Source: Glossina fuscipes | Lineage: Eukaryota > Arthropoda > Insecta > Diptera > Glossinidae | Length of the DNA: 64,000 nucleotides | Assembly: GCF_014805625.2 (NCBI RefSeq) | Contig: NW_023998433.1 | Coordinates: 3,299,647-3,363,646 of the forward strand | Reading direction: 5' to 3' | Shown here: in pieces, positions 1-10,206 of the stretch | How the letters are laid out: the number at the start of each line of letters is the position of its first letter | Numbering within the stretch: position 1 is the first letter of the stretch | Notes under the pieces: generated by a model | What the model saw: only the letters and a program-made list of their open reading frames with translations | Database searches by the model: none | Told to the model about the DNA's origin: nothing | Made by a program: the position numbers and the translations under genes

Positions 1-1627
1 GCGTGGCCGAAAAGTCTAAACCTGCTGATATAATCATAGCGCTGGGGAACGTAAATTTGCCACGAGTCACTTGGTGTTATAGTGATAATTCTGGCTGTAC
101 CACTTCAACATCTGATAGAATTATTGTGTTTTTTAATAAATTATTTGATCGCAATTTTGTTCAATACAACCAAGCTTCTCACTGTAATGGCAGACTAATT
201 GCTCTTTGCTTTGCTAATTTCCCAGACATTTCTGTAAATCGCTGTACACTTTTTATTTATCTGAGGATCCGTATCATCAAGCAATTTGTATTTCTTTTTA
301 TTACAGACATGGTAATCCGTTGAACCATTTTAATGCCTGATATCCGACGTCGTCAAATAAACATTACGATTTTAATAAAACCAATATCTCACTGCTTAAA
401 TCTGTTATTGATTTTCAAACTCCAGGCCTGTGGCTTCCCTTTATAATTAGTGAAATAGATAAGCTTTCATTTGCATAACAGATCAATGAAGGGTTTGCTC
501 AATTTCATCACTTCGAATGAATTTCTCATGACGTCTGGCCTCCTTTAAGGCACCCACTCAGAACCCTTTTTATTTAATCTAAACATAACGATAAATCCAG
601 TCATATCTTAATGTACGGTGACGATGTTAAACTGTTTTGTACCTTCTCCTTGCAATCGAAACCTTATCAGTTACAAATTGACTTAAATAATTTGGTTAGA
701 TGGTGCTCGTGAAATTTTATGGAAATGAGAATTTTACCGATTCACACAAATTGGAAAACGTAGATTCGTTCGTCGATTTAAGGGTTGCATTCGATTAAAG
801 GTTACGTTTTAATTTGCGCATTGAGGTCTCTTTAAGTAAAACTAGTAGATTCGCGCTACATTTCACTAAGAGCTAGTGCAAGGAGCTTTATGAACGAAGG
901 ACATTACAAAAAGGGTATACATGTGCTTAGTTAGACCAACACTTTTGTATGCCTCTGTTGCGTGATCTCCGTCCTATAGGTGTTATGTAGATTCATTGAT
1001 AAAAATACCTTGCTTCTGTTATCCTTATCATCACTAAAGAAACGTAGATTTATTCTTGCCGTTTCCTTTGTAATTACGTTAATTAATGGTACGATCTATT
1101 CGCCCATATTACTTGGTAATATAAGCTTTAATGCCCCCTAATTGCTTGTCTAGACACTTTATTCTCATTAAGCTGAACCATTGTAAGTATAATTATGAGC
1201 TGTTTAATCCGTTCACGCTTGCAGAAACCTAAATGATGTCCATCTCATCTCACTATCGGACTCTTTAAAGTCCATCAAAACAACTACGCTTAATACGCGC
1301 CCTTTGCCTTTGTCTTATTTAAACTCACTTGCAATCTTAACACCTCACTATGACTCGAAAATTCGAATGTTTGCAATGGCTTAAGGGTTCACTTGGGGCA
1401 ACTTGGATCTGTACCGTTAGTGGGTGTGCTGCTATGCTAGTTGTGTACATGCGTTTTTTCTTATTTTTTCTTATTCATTTATACATGAATTATTATTATT
1501 TTTTTCTTTACTTATTTGTAATAGTTACAATAACTACCATAAAATTAACTTTTAACACTTAATTAAATTCGGCTATTAACTTATTTTAGCTGAGTTTCAT
1601 ATGTAAGTAAACAAATAAATAAATAAA
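1..1627 (+). mobile_element. CR1-type non-LTR retrotransposon, internally deleted copy, 5' cut by window edge
   Basis: This copy aligns by eye along its length with the better element at 28.7-32.8 kb. Bases 3-270 match the end of its endonuclease domain (GNVNLPRVTW here, GDFNLPQVTW there). The match then jumps at about 392-416 to the middle of the reverse transcriptase, so roughly 1 kb is deleted. The RT active site is at 614-628, reading YGDDV where the sister copy has YADDV. The ORF2 carboxyl end reads through to a TAA at 1382-1384, followed by an untranslated region and an A/T tail of AAATA-like repeats at 1606-1626. Many stops and frameshifts break the reading frames, so it is dead. Family assignment rests on the RT and endonuclease motifs and the PHD-finger ORF1 of the sister copy. 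Confidence 0.85.
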
Positions 1628-2317
1628 GTCTTTTAACTTTTTAGCTCTAGCGTTGTCCCACAAGATATTGTTTACGAAACTATTTATTACTTTTCGATTG
1701 TTGTGTACAAATTTCGAATTGCATGACTTACTTTTTTATTGACTTTTACTGAGGTGAGCTTATTCGCATTATCTTGCAATAAACTACTCCTAGTCAAGTG
1801 GTTTTCATAACCACAAAAATATAAAGATAGGCTTAAAATTTACTCTCTTTTTTTTACGGGTAGCTTTTTGTTCTGTACTCATGGTTGCGCGGACGCTTTA
1901 GGAGACAGATTAAATGCATTTCATATAATTATAAATATTCCTTAATTGTTAAGTACCCTGATCAAAGCGTAGTAAGAATTTGCTAATTAAATGGCGCGAT
2001 CTTATCAAACCGAGCAGTATTTTTCCTTACTTCGACATTATTTTAACTAATGTCTATGATATATTTCTTGCCAATATTTTTAAGTAGTTAACAATGTTTC
2101 CGGAGCAGTTTTTTAACTTTTAAGATTTTTATTACAGTAGTATCCGTGTTTTAGTTTTTATGATTCTCATATTTCGAGTAATATTATAAATGGATAGACA
2201 GAGAGATACGATTCGGTTCCCAAGCAATATGTATACCTATCTTATATTGACATTGTATAAACTTTTTAAAGATTAATTGCAATTATAACAAAAAGCGTAA
2301 ACATTATATACGCGTAG
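1628..2317. other. AT-rich unique sequence, no gene seen
   Basis: No coding segment, RNA gene or repeat boundary could be supported here. It lies between the CR1 tail and a short protein-like stretch and is probably intronic or intergenic. Confidence 0.5.
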
Positions 2318-2640
2318 AGGGAATTTGCAGCACTCGATGAAAATGTCGGTACGGACTTCATAAAAAATTTAAAAAGGTCTCCACAAGATCTTATGACGGA
2401 TTTGTGGTTCAAAATTTTGATTTCAATTTCTCAATAAGAATTGATGCGCTACTGAACACTACTGAGATTTGCGATAAATTGAGAATTGCGTTACATTACC
2501 GTCACGGCGAAATAATTTCTTATATATTTATTCTAACAGATGCTAAATATTTTCCAAGTGTTCGAACCAATTTACGGAATATATTAAAAATTCGATGCAC
2601 TGATCGGTGGACATCGATTACACTTCGAAATTTGAGATAA
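2318..2640 (+). other. Protein-like relic, unidentified
   Basis: Two adjacent frames read as plausible protein. One (about 2328-2430) contains VGTDFIKNLKRSPQDLM. The next (2404-2640) contains LRIALHYRHGEIISYIF and ends at a TAA. The composition looks more like coding sequence than the surrounding A/T runs, and the frame change suggests a decayed gene. It lies 200 bp from a mariner relic and may be transposon-derived, but I recognise no family. It could also be chance open sequence. Confidence 0.25.
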
Positions 2641-2848
2641 TACTGTGTTACTAACTGTTTAAAAGGTAGTATTTTGTTTTTTGAATTTGATAGAAAGATG
2701 AGAAAACCAGCAAACGATATTTATTGCCCATGGATGGAAACAGAATAGTCAGTCATACGTATATGATATTTAAATATATATTTACAAATAAATTCTCAAT
2801 ATTTTTTTTTAGAATGCAAACTTACTGAAAGCATACTTGTTAGAAAAC

Positions 2849-3290
2849 TTAATCAAAGTAGCCACCATCGCTATCTATAGTCTTTTGTCATTTATCGTAT
2901 AGCTTACGAATGATACTTACCGGTTTCAAGGCGAAATATTAATTAAGCCATTCTCTGAGATCCTCAATTTCTGTGAATCGCTGATCTGCTAAACATGACT
3001 TCATCAACTTGAACAGATGGTAATTTGAAGAGGTCCAGTCTAAACAATACCCCGGATGCGCCATCCTTGGCTGCTTTGGCTTCATGCGAACGGACATTAT
3101 CATTAAAAACATTTACTTATCGTCTTCTTTTCCCTGTAAATGGTCGTTTTTTTTAAGCGTGTCACTTAATTCGGTTTGATGTCGTTCAGGTGTACGAGTT
3201 TCACCAGACTTTAAAGGGTTGTAGTAAATGGTTCCTTTCCAATTGTTTGATACACACTCGATGGCAGCTTGTAAACAACTAAAACTTAAA
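2849..3290 (-). pseudogene. mariner transposase C-terminal relic
   Basis: Read on the minus strand, this carries the conserved C-terminal half of a mariner (Tc1/mariner superfamily, D,D34D) transposase. In order it shows NWKGTIYYNPLKSGET, then NDNVRSHEAKAAK (family: HDNARPH), HPGYCLDWTSSNYHLF (family: HPPYSPDLAPSDYHLF), ADQRFTEIEDLREWLN, and a terminal SDGGYFD with the stop at 2849-2851. The third catalytic Asp, in the family motif SDYHLF, is Asn here. About 11 codons are missing between the second and third blocks, with a frame change. The N-terminal DNA-binding half and both terminal inverted repeats were not found. It is an inactive fossil; the family call is secure. Confidence 0.85.
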
Positions 3291-3584
3291 TCGCATAAAC
3301 ATCAATGTCAAAACTATATATACCTAAAATTCGGAAGAATTAGATGCAATAAGATTTTATAGTATGACAAATTTGAACGCAGATAATTTTTCTGTAGATT
3401 TAATAAATAAAAAGCAATTGAATAAACTTGAAAAATTCATTAAAATTGTTTATGGACCAAGTTAAATTAGTTTCTATGTAGTAAATTTAGTATATGGCGC
3501 CTTTGCAATTTTTTTATCTTATTGGGTTTATCTAGAAAAGATATTGGTTACTCAGTCTGACAAGATGTATTTTGAAAAAAGGCG

Positions 3585-3900
3585 TTAAATTAGATGTTTT
3601 ACATATAGTTAATGGGATTCATCATGAATAGCTTTGTAGTTAAGACGAAGAGTCACAGATTGATATCTTTAAAGTATTTCAATGTTTGAGTTACTGGCCG
3701 TTCGCCCTTGTTCGCACTTGTATACTGTTGGTCCAGATAAGTTAAAGAGTACACCTTGTTCAAAATGCGTTTATTCACTAGATTAGGTCGAAGTCCTGCA
3801 CAAATTAGCCAATAAGGATTTCGGGTTTTTAAGTAAAGTTGCTGACGTTTGACTCTTATATGTTTAGTCAATGTTAATCTCCGATCAGTGTGTAAATGAC
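3585..3900 (-). pseudogene. Jockey-clade ORF2 fragment (end of RT region)
   Basis: The minus strand reads DRRLTLTKHIRVKRQQL, then RNPYWLICAG, NKRILNKVYSL, and after a frameshift AIHDESH and YVKHLI. This matches the region after the reverse transcriptase of Jockey-clade non-LTR elements, whose usual text is close to LDRRLTWKKHI, MYWLLGR, NKLLLYK and a terminal HRDL..TVKEEI block. Only the 3' end of ORF2 survives, consistent with 5' truncation during retrotransposition. No poly(A) tail is clear on the 3' side (below 3585). It is separate from the larger plus-strand Jockey relic at 32.8-35.4 kb. Confidence 0.75.
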
Positions 3901-4424
3901 AACAATTTCTCTTTTAAATATCTTTATCTTTTATTTGATCGTTGGGCATTATGAGTAAGTGCCTAATGTGGACACGTTTGAATTTAGTTGAAATTGATAC
4001 TTATTTATTTATATTGAAATTCAAGTACTTTTCACTACACTTACATTATATGTTCTTACTTACTAGCTTAATTTTTTTTGCCCTGTATTTCTTCTCCTTT
4101 ATATTGCATTTCTATCTCTTAATGAAATTATCTTTTTCTTAGCAAGACTTTGTGGATCCGTACAAAGGCAGCAATACCTATATATTCTAATTGTTATTAT
4201 TTTTAAATAATTTCAAAAGAAAATAATTTCAAAAAGCAATAAGAATTTGAGCGCTAATATTAATAGGAAGAAAAGGTAATTTTAATATATTTTTCGCAAT
4301 TTCTACATAAATCTGCATATGTATTTTATATACATGTATTGATATATGCGTATATACATGTTTATTCATACAGTAGTTTGGGATTCAATATTATTAGTAT
4401 TTTCTTTTTCTTTTTTTTTTTTTT
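3901..4424. other. AT-rich sequence, no gene seen
   Basis: It contains TATATACATG-type simple runs near 4310-4370 and a T tract ending at 4424. No supported gene. Confidence 0.5.
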
Positions 4425-4778
4425 GCTACCCACCACTACAAAAAGGAAGCAAATATTCATTGTAACAAACAAAAATTTTCTACGTATAAAGTAAGTGTAC
4501 TTTTAAGTAATGAGAGAGAAGTTGAAGAAAGTGCCTAACAGTGCTTATCATGCTTGTTTTCTTGCATAGCGAAATCTGAATATGCCGAAAAATGATGAGA
4601 AGCTTTTAATGATTAAATCGATGAAATAGTTTTCAAAGTCATTAAAAACTAAATATGCTCTCAAAACATGTAAGTGATTTAACTCATTTCGCATAAAAAC
4701 CAAATCAAAGAAAATAATCCCGCTTTCTCTATTTCTCTATATATAACTAAAGCAAAAAAACAAAAAGTGGTGGGTAGC
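4425..4778. repeat. Inverted repeat pair bounding 354 bp, possible MITE
   Basis: GCTACCCACCACT at 4425-4437 is repeated as its exact reverse complement at 4766-4778. Both are followed inwards by A-rich sequence. The 13-bp arms bound 354 bp of AT-rich noncoding DNA, the size and shape of a miniature inverted-repeat element. No target-site duplication is evident: the left flank is a T tract and the right flank is TAAGATTCG. It may be a MITE or chance. Confidence 0.35.
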
Positions 4779-7406
4779 TAAGATTCGCTTTAAGGCGAAT
4801 GTAGCTTTTTTAGTTTATTTATTGTTCTTTAAAAGAAAAAACAAAAATAATTAAAGAGTATTTTAATAATTTATTAAACTGTCGTTTTGTTCCATATCAC
4901 TTCGTTTTAAAATCAAATTCTTGATAGATAAAAGAACAAAAATTAAATGATAAAATAAAAATTGAAATAAAAAAATGCATTAAATAGATTTTTTTAAATC
5001 ACGCAATTTTTCACTATTTTTTCTCTCTTTCTCTTTGTATCATTTGGTTCTGTTCTGCCGAGCATTTCTCTGCGTTATCTGCGTATTTAATCATTTTATT
5101 TAAGCTTTGTGTTGTGTTTTGTCTTTTGTTGAAATCTTACATTTTTATCTATAATAACAGCACGACAGTCTTAATAAATTATTGAAAGACTTCAATTTGC
5201 ATGTTATACTGTTCCAATTTGTTTTTCAGTGCAAAGTGATTTTTAATGTTCAGTTTAAAACAATGATTAACCCAGCGATTTTATAATAACTCGGCATAAT
5301 GCGGTATAATTGAAAGACTTTATAAGCAAGCACGCAATAATGAGAGTTTACTTGCCATTAGCTGTAGGATGATACGAACCACACGGTATTTCGACTATCC
5401 ATGCAACTGAGCTTACCTACAATTTTCGTTGTGAGAAAGAGGCAATCATCGCAACAATAATATCGAAAATCCTATCATCACACTCTTTTAATAGTATTTT
5501 TGTTTGTTCTGAGATATACTGTTTAACAATTGGTCTGTCCAAAAAGAGCGTGTTTGATTGCGTAAGATGATCGAATACTGGGTGATGAACAGGCTGGATA
5601 TTGTGAAGTTTCTTACTTCGAATCGCTTTATATCTCTGAAATTAGCTTTGAAGTACTTTTAGCTCAATTATCAACTTATATTAAAAAAATTCTTTTTTCA
5701 CTCTTTGTTAATTTGATCTATTCACTTTGCGATCACATTTTGATTCAAATTCGTTTGTTCATCATTAGCTATTGAGTTTACCGAACGTCATAAAAATCTT
5801 AAACTGGCACTAGAATCTCTTAACAATCCCCGAAAAACGGGACAGCTACGCTTATGTCGAACTTCAAAACCATTGACCGCCTGTCTTAAATAATTAGTAC
5901 TTAGTGCGAGTACCGATGGACAGACGTTATAAAATAAAGCATGTTTGTTCACCATAAAACTATTCATATTTCAAATTACGCTCTCTCCAAATAAAATGGA
6001 AGGTTGCATGTTTATAGAAATGCTAAAAATTATTTTCAATTTAACAAGCTACTAGAACAGTACATCCGGTCAAGGCCGAACATTAAATATTTTGCACCAA
6101 TTCCCCTAATTCGCCCGTTTTGGAAATAATACATCAAAAAGTTACATCTTAGTTTCATGCAAAGGCATGCTTTTCATGAAAGCCTTCATATTGGAAAATG
6201 TGCAAAACATCATATGACGTGATCCCAATCCAGCAAATTTAATTTACATTCCAAAATTTCATTATTTTTTAGTTCCCTTTTATTAAAAAAGTATATAATT
6301 AGGCTTTCTCTCCATACAAGGGTTTTTTTTCCATTATACCACTTATATATGTTAGGGTCTTCAAAATAGACCTATGTAATCCCTACCGCTTATATTTTTG
6401 CTAAATTGCTACTATGCACCAATTTTCAAGGCTTACTATGCGTAAGCAACCTCACGAAATAGACCCATATTCAAATTTGGTCAACTTAATTTTTACGTTA
6501 AATCACTATCATGAAAAAATTGTAATCGTAAAACATTAACAATTAGGCATTTTGGCATATATGAGCATACACATCCCGAGATTTCTTACATGTGGTCGTA
6601 TCCAAAAAATAGATTTACGTGGTTCACATTCGACAAGATTGATTTTTTTGTCAATTTGCTCTTATAAAACAATTTTCACAATAAAATATTGAAAATTAGA
6701 CCTTTTTAACGTATAAAAATGCAGTTTTCGTTATATGGGGGAAAGTGGTCGGAAAAGTGGATCGATCCAAAACATTTTCAATAGTGCTCGTCCTTTCGTC
6801 AAAACAGTTCAATGTACCAAATTTCATTAAAATATCTCAAAAATTGCGACTTGTATATTAAGCATGAGAAATCTTTTCGGATTCTTCCCGAATTTTGAAT
6901 TTAAATGTTCAAAAATGAAAAAATGTAAAGTAGTAAGCAATTCTCTTTCTTTATAATCCAGGTATTATAGCCATTTAATGTATCAAAATTTCAAAAACGT
7001 CATTGAGTAAAAACCAGAACGTAATTTATATTGTACCCTCCTCTTTTGGGTATATATTAGTCGATTTTGCACAAGTGCCTTTTTTTGCGTTAATTAAATG
7101 CTAGGCAAAATTTATGAGATTTTCTTATATACAAGCTTCCTATAATAACGTACAAAATTATCTTGTTTCCATAACTTAACGTAACATGATGTTCTAAAAC
7201 GTATTTTCTCACAACTAACCGAACTAATTAAACTGATCAACTTCTCTCTTAATAATCAGCATTATGCACAATTTATCAGCATTATCGGCAACATTTGATT
7301 ACAATCTTAAGATATGCATTTATCTTTTCTTCAATATTATATTAATAATCTTTTCTCCTTTTTCTTTGAAAATAAATAAATAAAACATACATGAAAATTT
7401 AAAAAA
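4779..7406. other. Presumed intron upstream of the terminal exon
   Basis: There is no supportable coding sequence. If the exon at 7423 is real, this is intron of the same plus-strand gene. Bases 6720-7060 contain blocks such as CCAAATTTCATTAAAATATC that recall a repeat type common in flies, but I cannot name a family and saw no second copy in this window. Confidence 0.4.
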
Positions 7407-7422
7407 AAAAATGTGTTTCTAG
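7407..7422 (+). other. 3' splice acceptor of the terminal exon
   Basis: The sequence AAAAATGTGTTTCTAG ends at base 7422, immediately before an open frame that runs to a stop. A T-rich stretch with CTTTTCTCC lies about 60 bases upstream. This is a good match to an insect acceptor. The intron is inferred to be phase 0, because the 150-nt exon reads in whole codons. Confidence 0.65.
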
Positions 7423-7572
7423 CCTTTGAGTGCTTTAAATTTTGATGACGAATTAATTTATGCCGATTTAGAAAGTCAACATTACGGTCCGATCGATTAC
7501 AAGGCCGCTTCGATATATGCTCAAATGAAGAAAAATAAACAAACGGGAGCCGTGCAAGAACTAAAGCAATAA
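7423..7572 (+). CDS. Terminal coding exon, cytoplasmic tail with ITIM-like motif
   Basis: The exon encodes 49 residues and a TAA stop at 7570-7572. The tail is hydrophilic and contains LIYADL (7453-7470), which fits the ITIM pattern [I/V/L/S]-x-Y-x-x-[L/V/I], then PIDY and SIYAQM (7510-7527), a second tyrosine site of Y-x-x-M type. It ends in a lysine-rich segment and VQELKQ. Paired tyrosine motifs like these occur in cytoplasmic tails of immunoglobulin-superfamily and other cell-surface receptors, where they recruit SH2-domain proteins after phosphorylation. That function is inference from the motifs alone, because no transmembrane or extracellular exon is in view. Codon use is mixed and the frame is clean, unlike the decayed elements around it. 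Upstream exons must lie left of the window or at unrecognised positions. I do not recognise the gene, and it may be one of several alternative last exons. Confidence 0.7.
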   Translation, partial: PLSALNFDDELIYADLESQHYGPIDYKAASIYAQMKKNKQTGAVQELKQ

Positions 7573-7840
7573 ATGCATACCCGGAAAAGCATACATACTC
7601 ACAAAATGCATTTGCTTGTAAATTACAAAAAAAAAAAAAAAAAAAAACAAAAACAAAAGTGCAATTTCTTCTTACCTTATTTAATTAAATAAAAACAATT
7701 TTCTTTATTTGTTTATTTTTTACACGTGATAAAAATGCGTAGAATAATAAACGCGGAAGGAAGCAAAAAACAAAAAAAAAAAAAAAAACAAAAGGGAAAA
7801 GGGAAAAAAAGGAAGTTGTAATAATAATAACAAATAAAAC
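7573..7840 (+). other. 3' untranslated region with several poly(A) signals
   Basis: The region after the stop contains AATAAA at 7688-7693, 7746-7751 and 7833-7838, separated by A-rich runs. Any of these could set the transcript end. Which is used cannot be told from sequence. Confidence 0.5.
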
Positions 7841-9841
7841 ATATGAGCTTGTTTGAGGGAAGAATTCTATAGAAAAACAAATTTTTAAAATTTATTTACA
7901 TTTTTTATTAATCACTGAATAAAAACGAGTGTTGTTAAAAAATAAAATAAAAAAATATTAATTACTTAATTAAATTATTAATTAATTAAATTTAAGATAT
8001 ATGTACTAAATTAGTGAAAAGAAGACAAAAACTATTAGTATTTAAATGAGAAAACGATACTTTTGTAATATAAACTTCGTAAGATCCTAATAAATAAATA
8101 AAACTTAATAATAACTAATTCGAATTCTTTTTTCAAAGGTTTACAGATAACGGAAAAAATCCTTATTTTAAAAAAAGAAAGAAATTGTATTTGACATCGG
8201 CCACTTGTTTTGAGATCAAACGCTCACTCTTTTAAATAATTTCTCTTTCTATTTTATTCGTTGCTTCATATATAACATGCTACGAAAACGTAAGCAGCCA
8301 ATCTCAGTCAAGTGTACACAAAGCGTGAAAGATCTAAAATACCCATAAAAATACGAATATACTATCATGAAAATATGGTAGTAAAGACTGTTGGCATAAA
8401 AAAGGTAAACAGCCAAAAAGTTATGAAGTGATTTAGGGATTCTCGCTATAATGAAAACAAAAAGACATGTGTTAAGTTCAATTTGCTGTCCTTAGACAAT
8501 AATCGGGATTTCAATAGAGAGACACATTTGTATGAGTTATATGAGATATATGACACATACAGAATACCCATTTATACAAAATAATCGAAACGCTACTTAT
8601 TTAAAAAGATTACGGTATTATCTGAAACATGTGAACTTATGGAGAGAAGAAAATTCAATATTTGTCCTTACAAACGGTTATATGAGATAGACATTGATGA
8701 TTATATGGATCGACAGATAGACAAAGAGATCTATTGACATAATAAAACCAATTCGTTGTTTTAACAGTTTACATAATTTAATGTTTATCGAATGAAGACG
8801 AAATATAAAGAAGAGGAAGAAGAAGAGAGAAAGAAAATAAATATAGACACAATGTAAAAAATAAAATGTGACAATCCAGTTTCTTGACAATTTTCGTCTT
8901 AATCGACGACCAATTATATGACTGCTTAAACGCTCGGCAATTATTTGTGCTAACGCACGTTCCATTACGATTTCGAAACATTTGTTTCACTTTATGTGAA
9001 ATTCCGGTAGGGATCAGAGTAACTTTTTTCATCCAATTGAATCAAGCGACATTCCTACCCGCAGAAATATGGCTTACCATCTAAACCTTATATTGGCTAA
9101 TCGATTCGATAATTGACTATTCAGCGACCGCGTCTACGATCCTAGATTTCCCTTTAATGTAATTTGAAATGTATGTACAATTCTTTGTTAAGAATAATAC
9201 GACCAAACTTTGTAGTAGGCGTAAAAAGGTGTAAGCAAATTTCAAAAACTTGTCTACGAATCTATAGTAAGTGAGTGAAAATTGGTATAAGAATACGATC
9301 AAATAAATTCATTCGCTTATGCCTTCCTTTTCTTTACAGTTCAGTCACAAATTTTAATCTCAGAAAACTAGACTAAAACAAGTAAACGATATGCGCCACC
9401 AAACATGTTCTAAATCAAATATAATTTCTTTTTTAGTGAAAAAGAAAAACAATTTAAATATATAATGAAAATTTCTGCCTTCAGTTGTAAAAAGAATTAT
9501 AAACGTTGGCGTAACATTACATAATTGCTAAAGAATTCATTTATAAGCCCAACAAAATTAATTAAATGACAATTAAACGTTAAAAAAAAGAAATTGAAAA
9601 AATAAAAACCTTTTGGCGTCAAGCATTTCTTCACCATTTTTTTACCGTTTCATACATTTTCACGTTTACCCGGCCCCATCATTTACAACAATATACAACG
9701 CACATTAAAAATCCTTTAAAAAAAGAAATTTTAGTAAAATATGAAATTAAATCAAAACTCTCTGTAGCGTAAAAAATTTGATTAAACTACAAAAAACACT
9801 CACAACTAATGATAATAATAATAATAATAATAACGATAATA
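7841..9841. other. AT-rich sequence, no gene seen
   Basis: Open frames on both strands near 8.7-9.3 kb are phenylalanine, tyrosine and isoleucine rich, with no domain. I see no gene, RNA or mobile element here. Confidence 0.5.
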
Positions 9842-9961
9842 ATAATATATATATACATATATATATATAATGATATATATATATATAAATATATATATAT
9901 TATATATTATATATTTGTATACAAATCATATATATATGTATATATATATATATATATATAT
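9842..9961. repeat. (AT)n-rich microsatellite
   Basis: Interrupted TA dinucleotide runs, preceded by AAT trinucleotides. A second block occurs at 10127-10206. Confidence 0.9.
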
Positions 9962-10126
9962 ACAAATACAATTTCAATAAAGAATTTACATGGAAGTATT
10001 TTTTGATTAAATGAACATAAAATTGCAACCAATTAAAATATGCAAATAAATACCTAGTAGTGAAAATAAAACAAATAATGCCGTAAAAAAATTCTATATA
10101 GATATGCATACATATGTATTATATTT

Positions 10127-10206
10127 ATATATATATATATATATATGTTTTATATTATATATAACATATATATATATAATATATATACATATATATACAT
10201 ATATAG
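10127..10206. repeat. (AT)n microsatellite
   Basis: Near-continuous TA repeat with short interruptions (TATGTTTTA, TACATA). Confidence 0.9.

Noticed and set aside
7423..7572. Naming the exon as a specific fly adhesion receptor such as Fasciclin 3 or a Sidestep family member
   Set aside because: Only a 49-residue tail is visible and I cannot match it to a named protein from memory.
8678..9302. Minus-strand ORFs of 61-95 codons
   Set aside because: Phe, Leu and Ser-rich, with other frames open on the same bases and no domain; no splice signals found.
9809..10109. Open frames on both strands
   Set aside because: They arise from (AT)n and AAT repeats and encode only Ile, Tyr and Lys-type runs.
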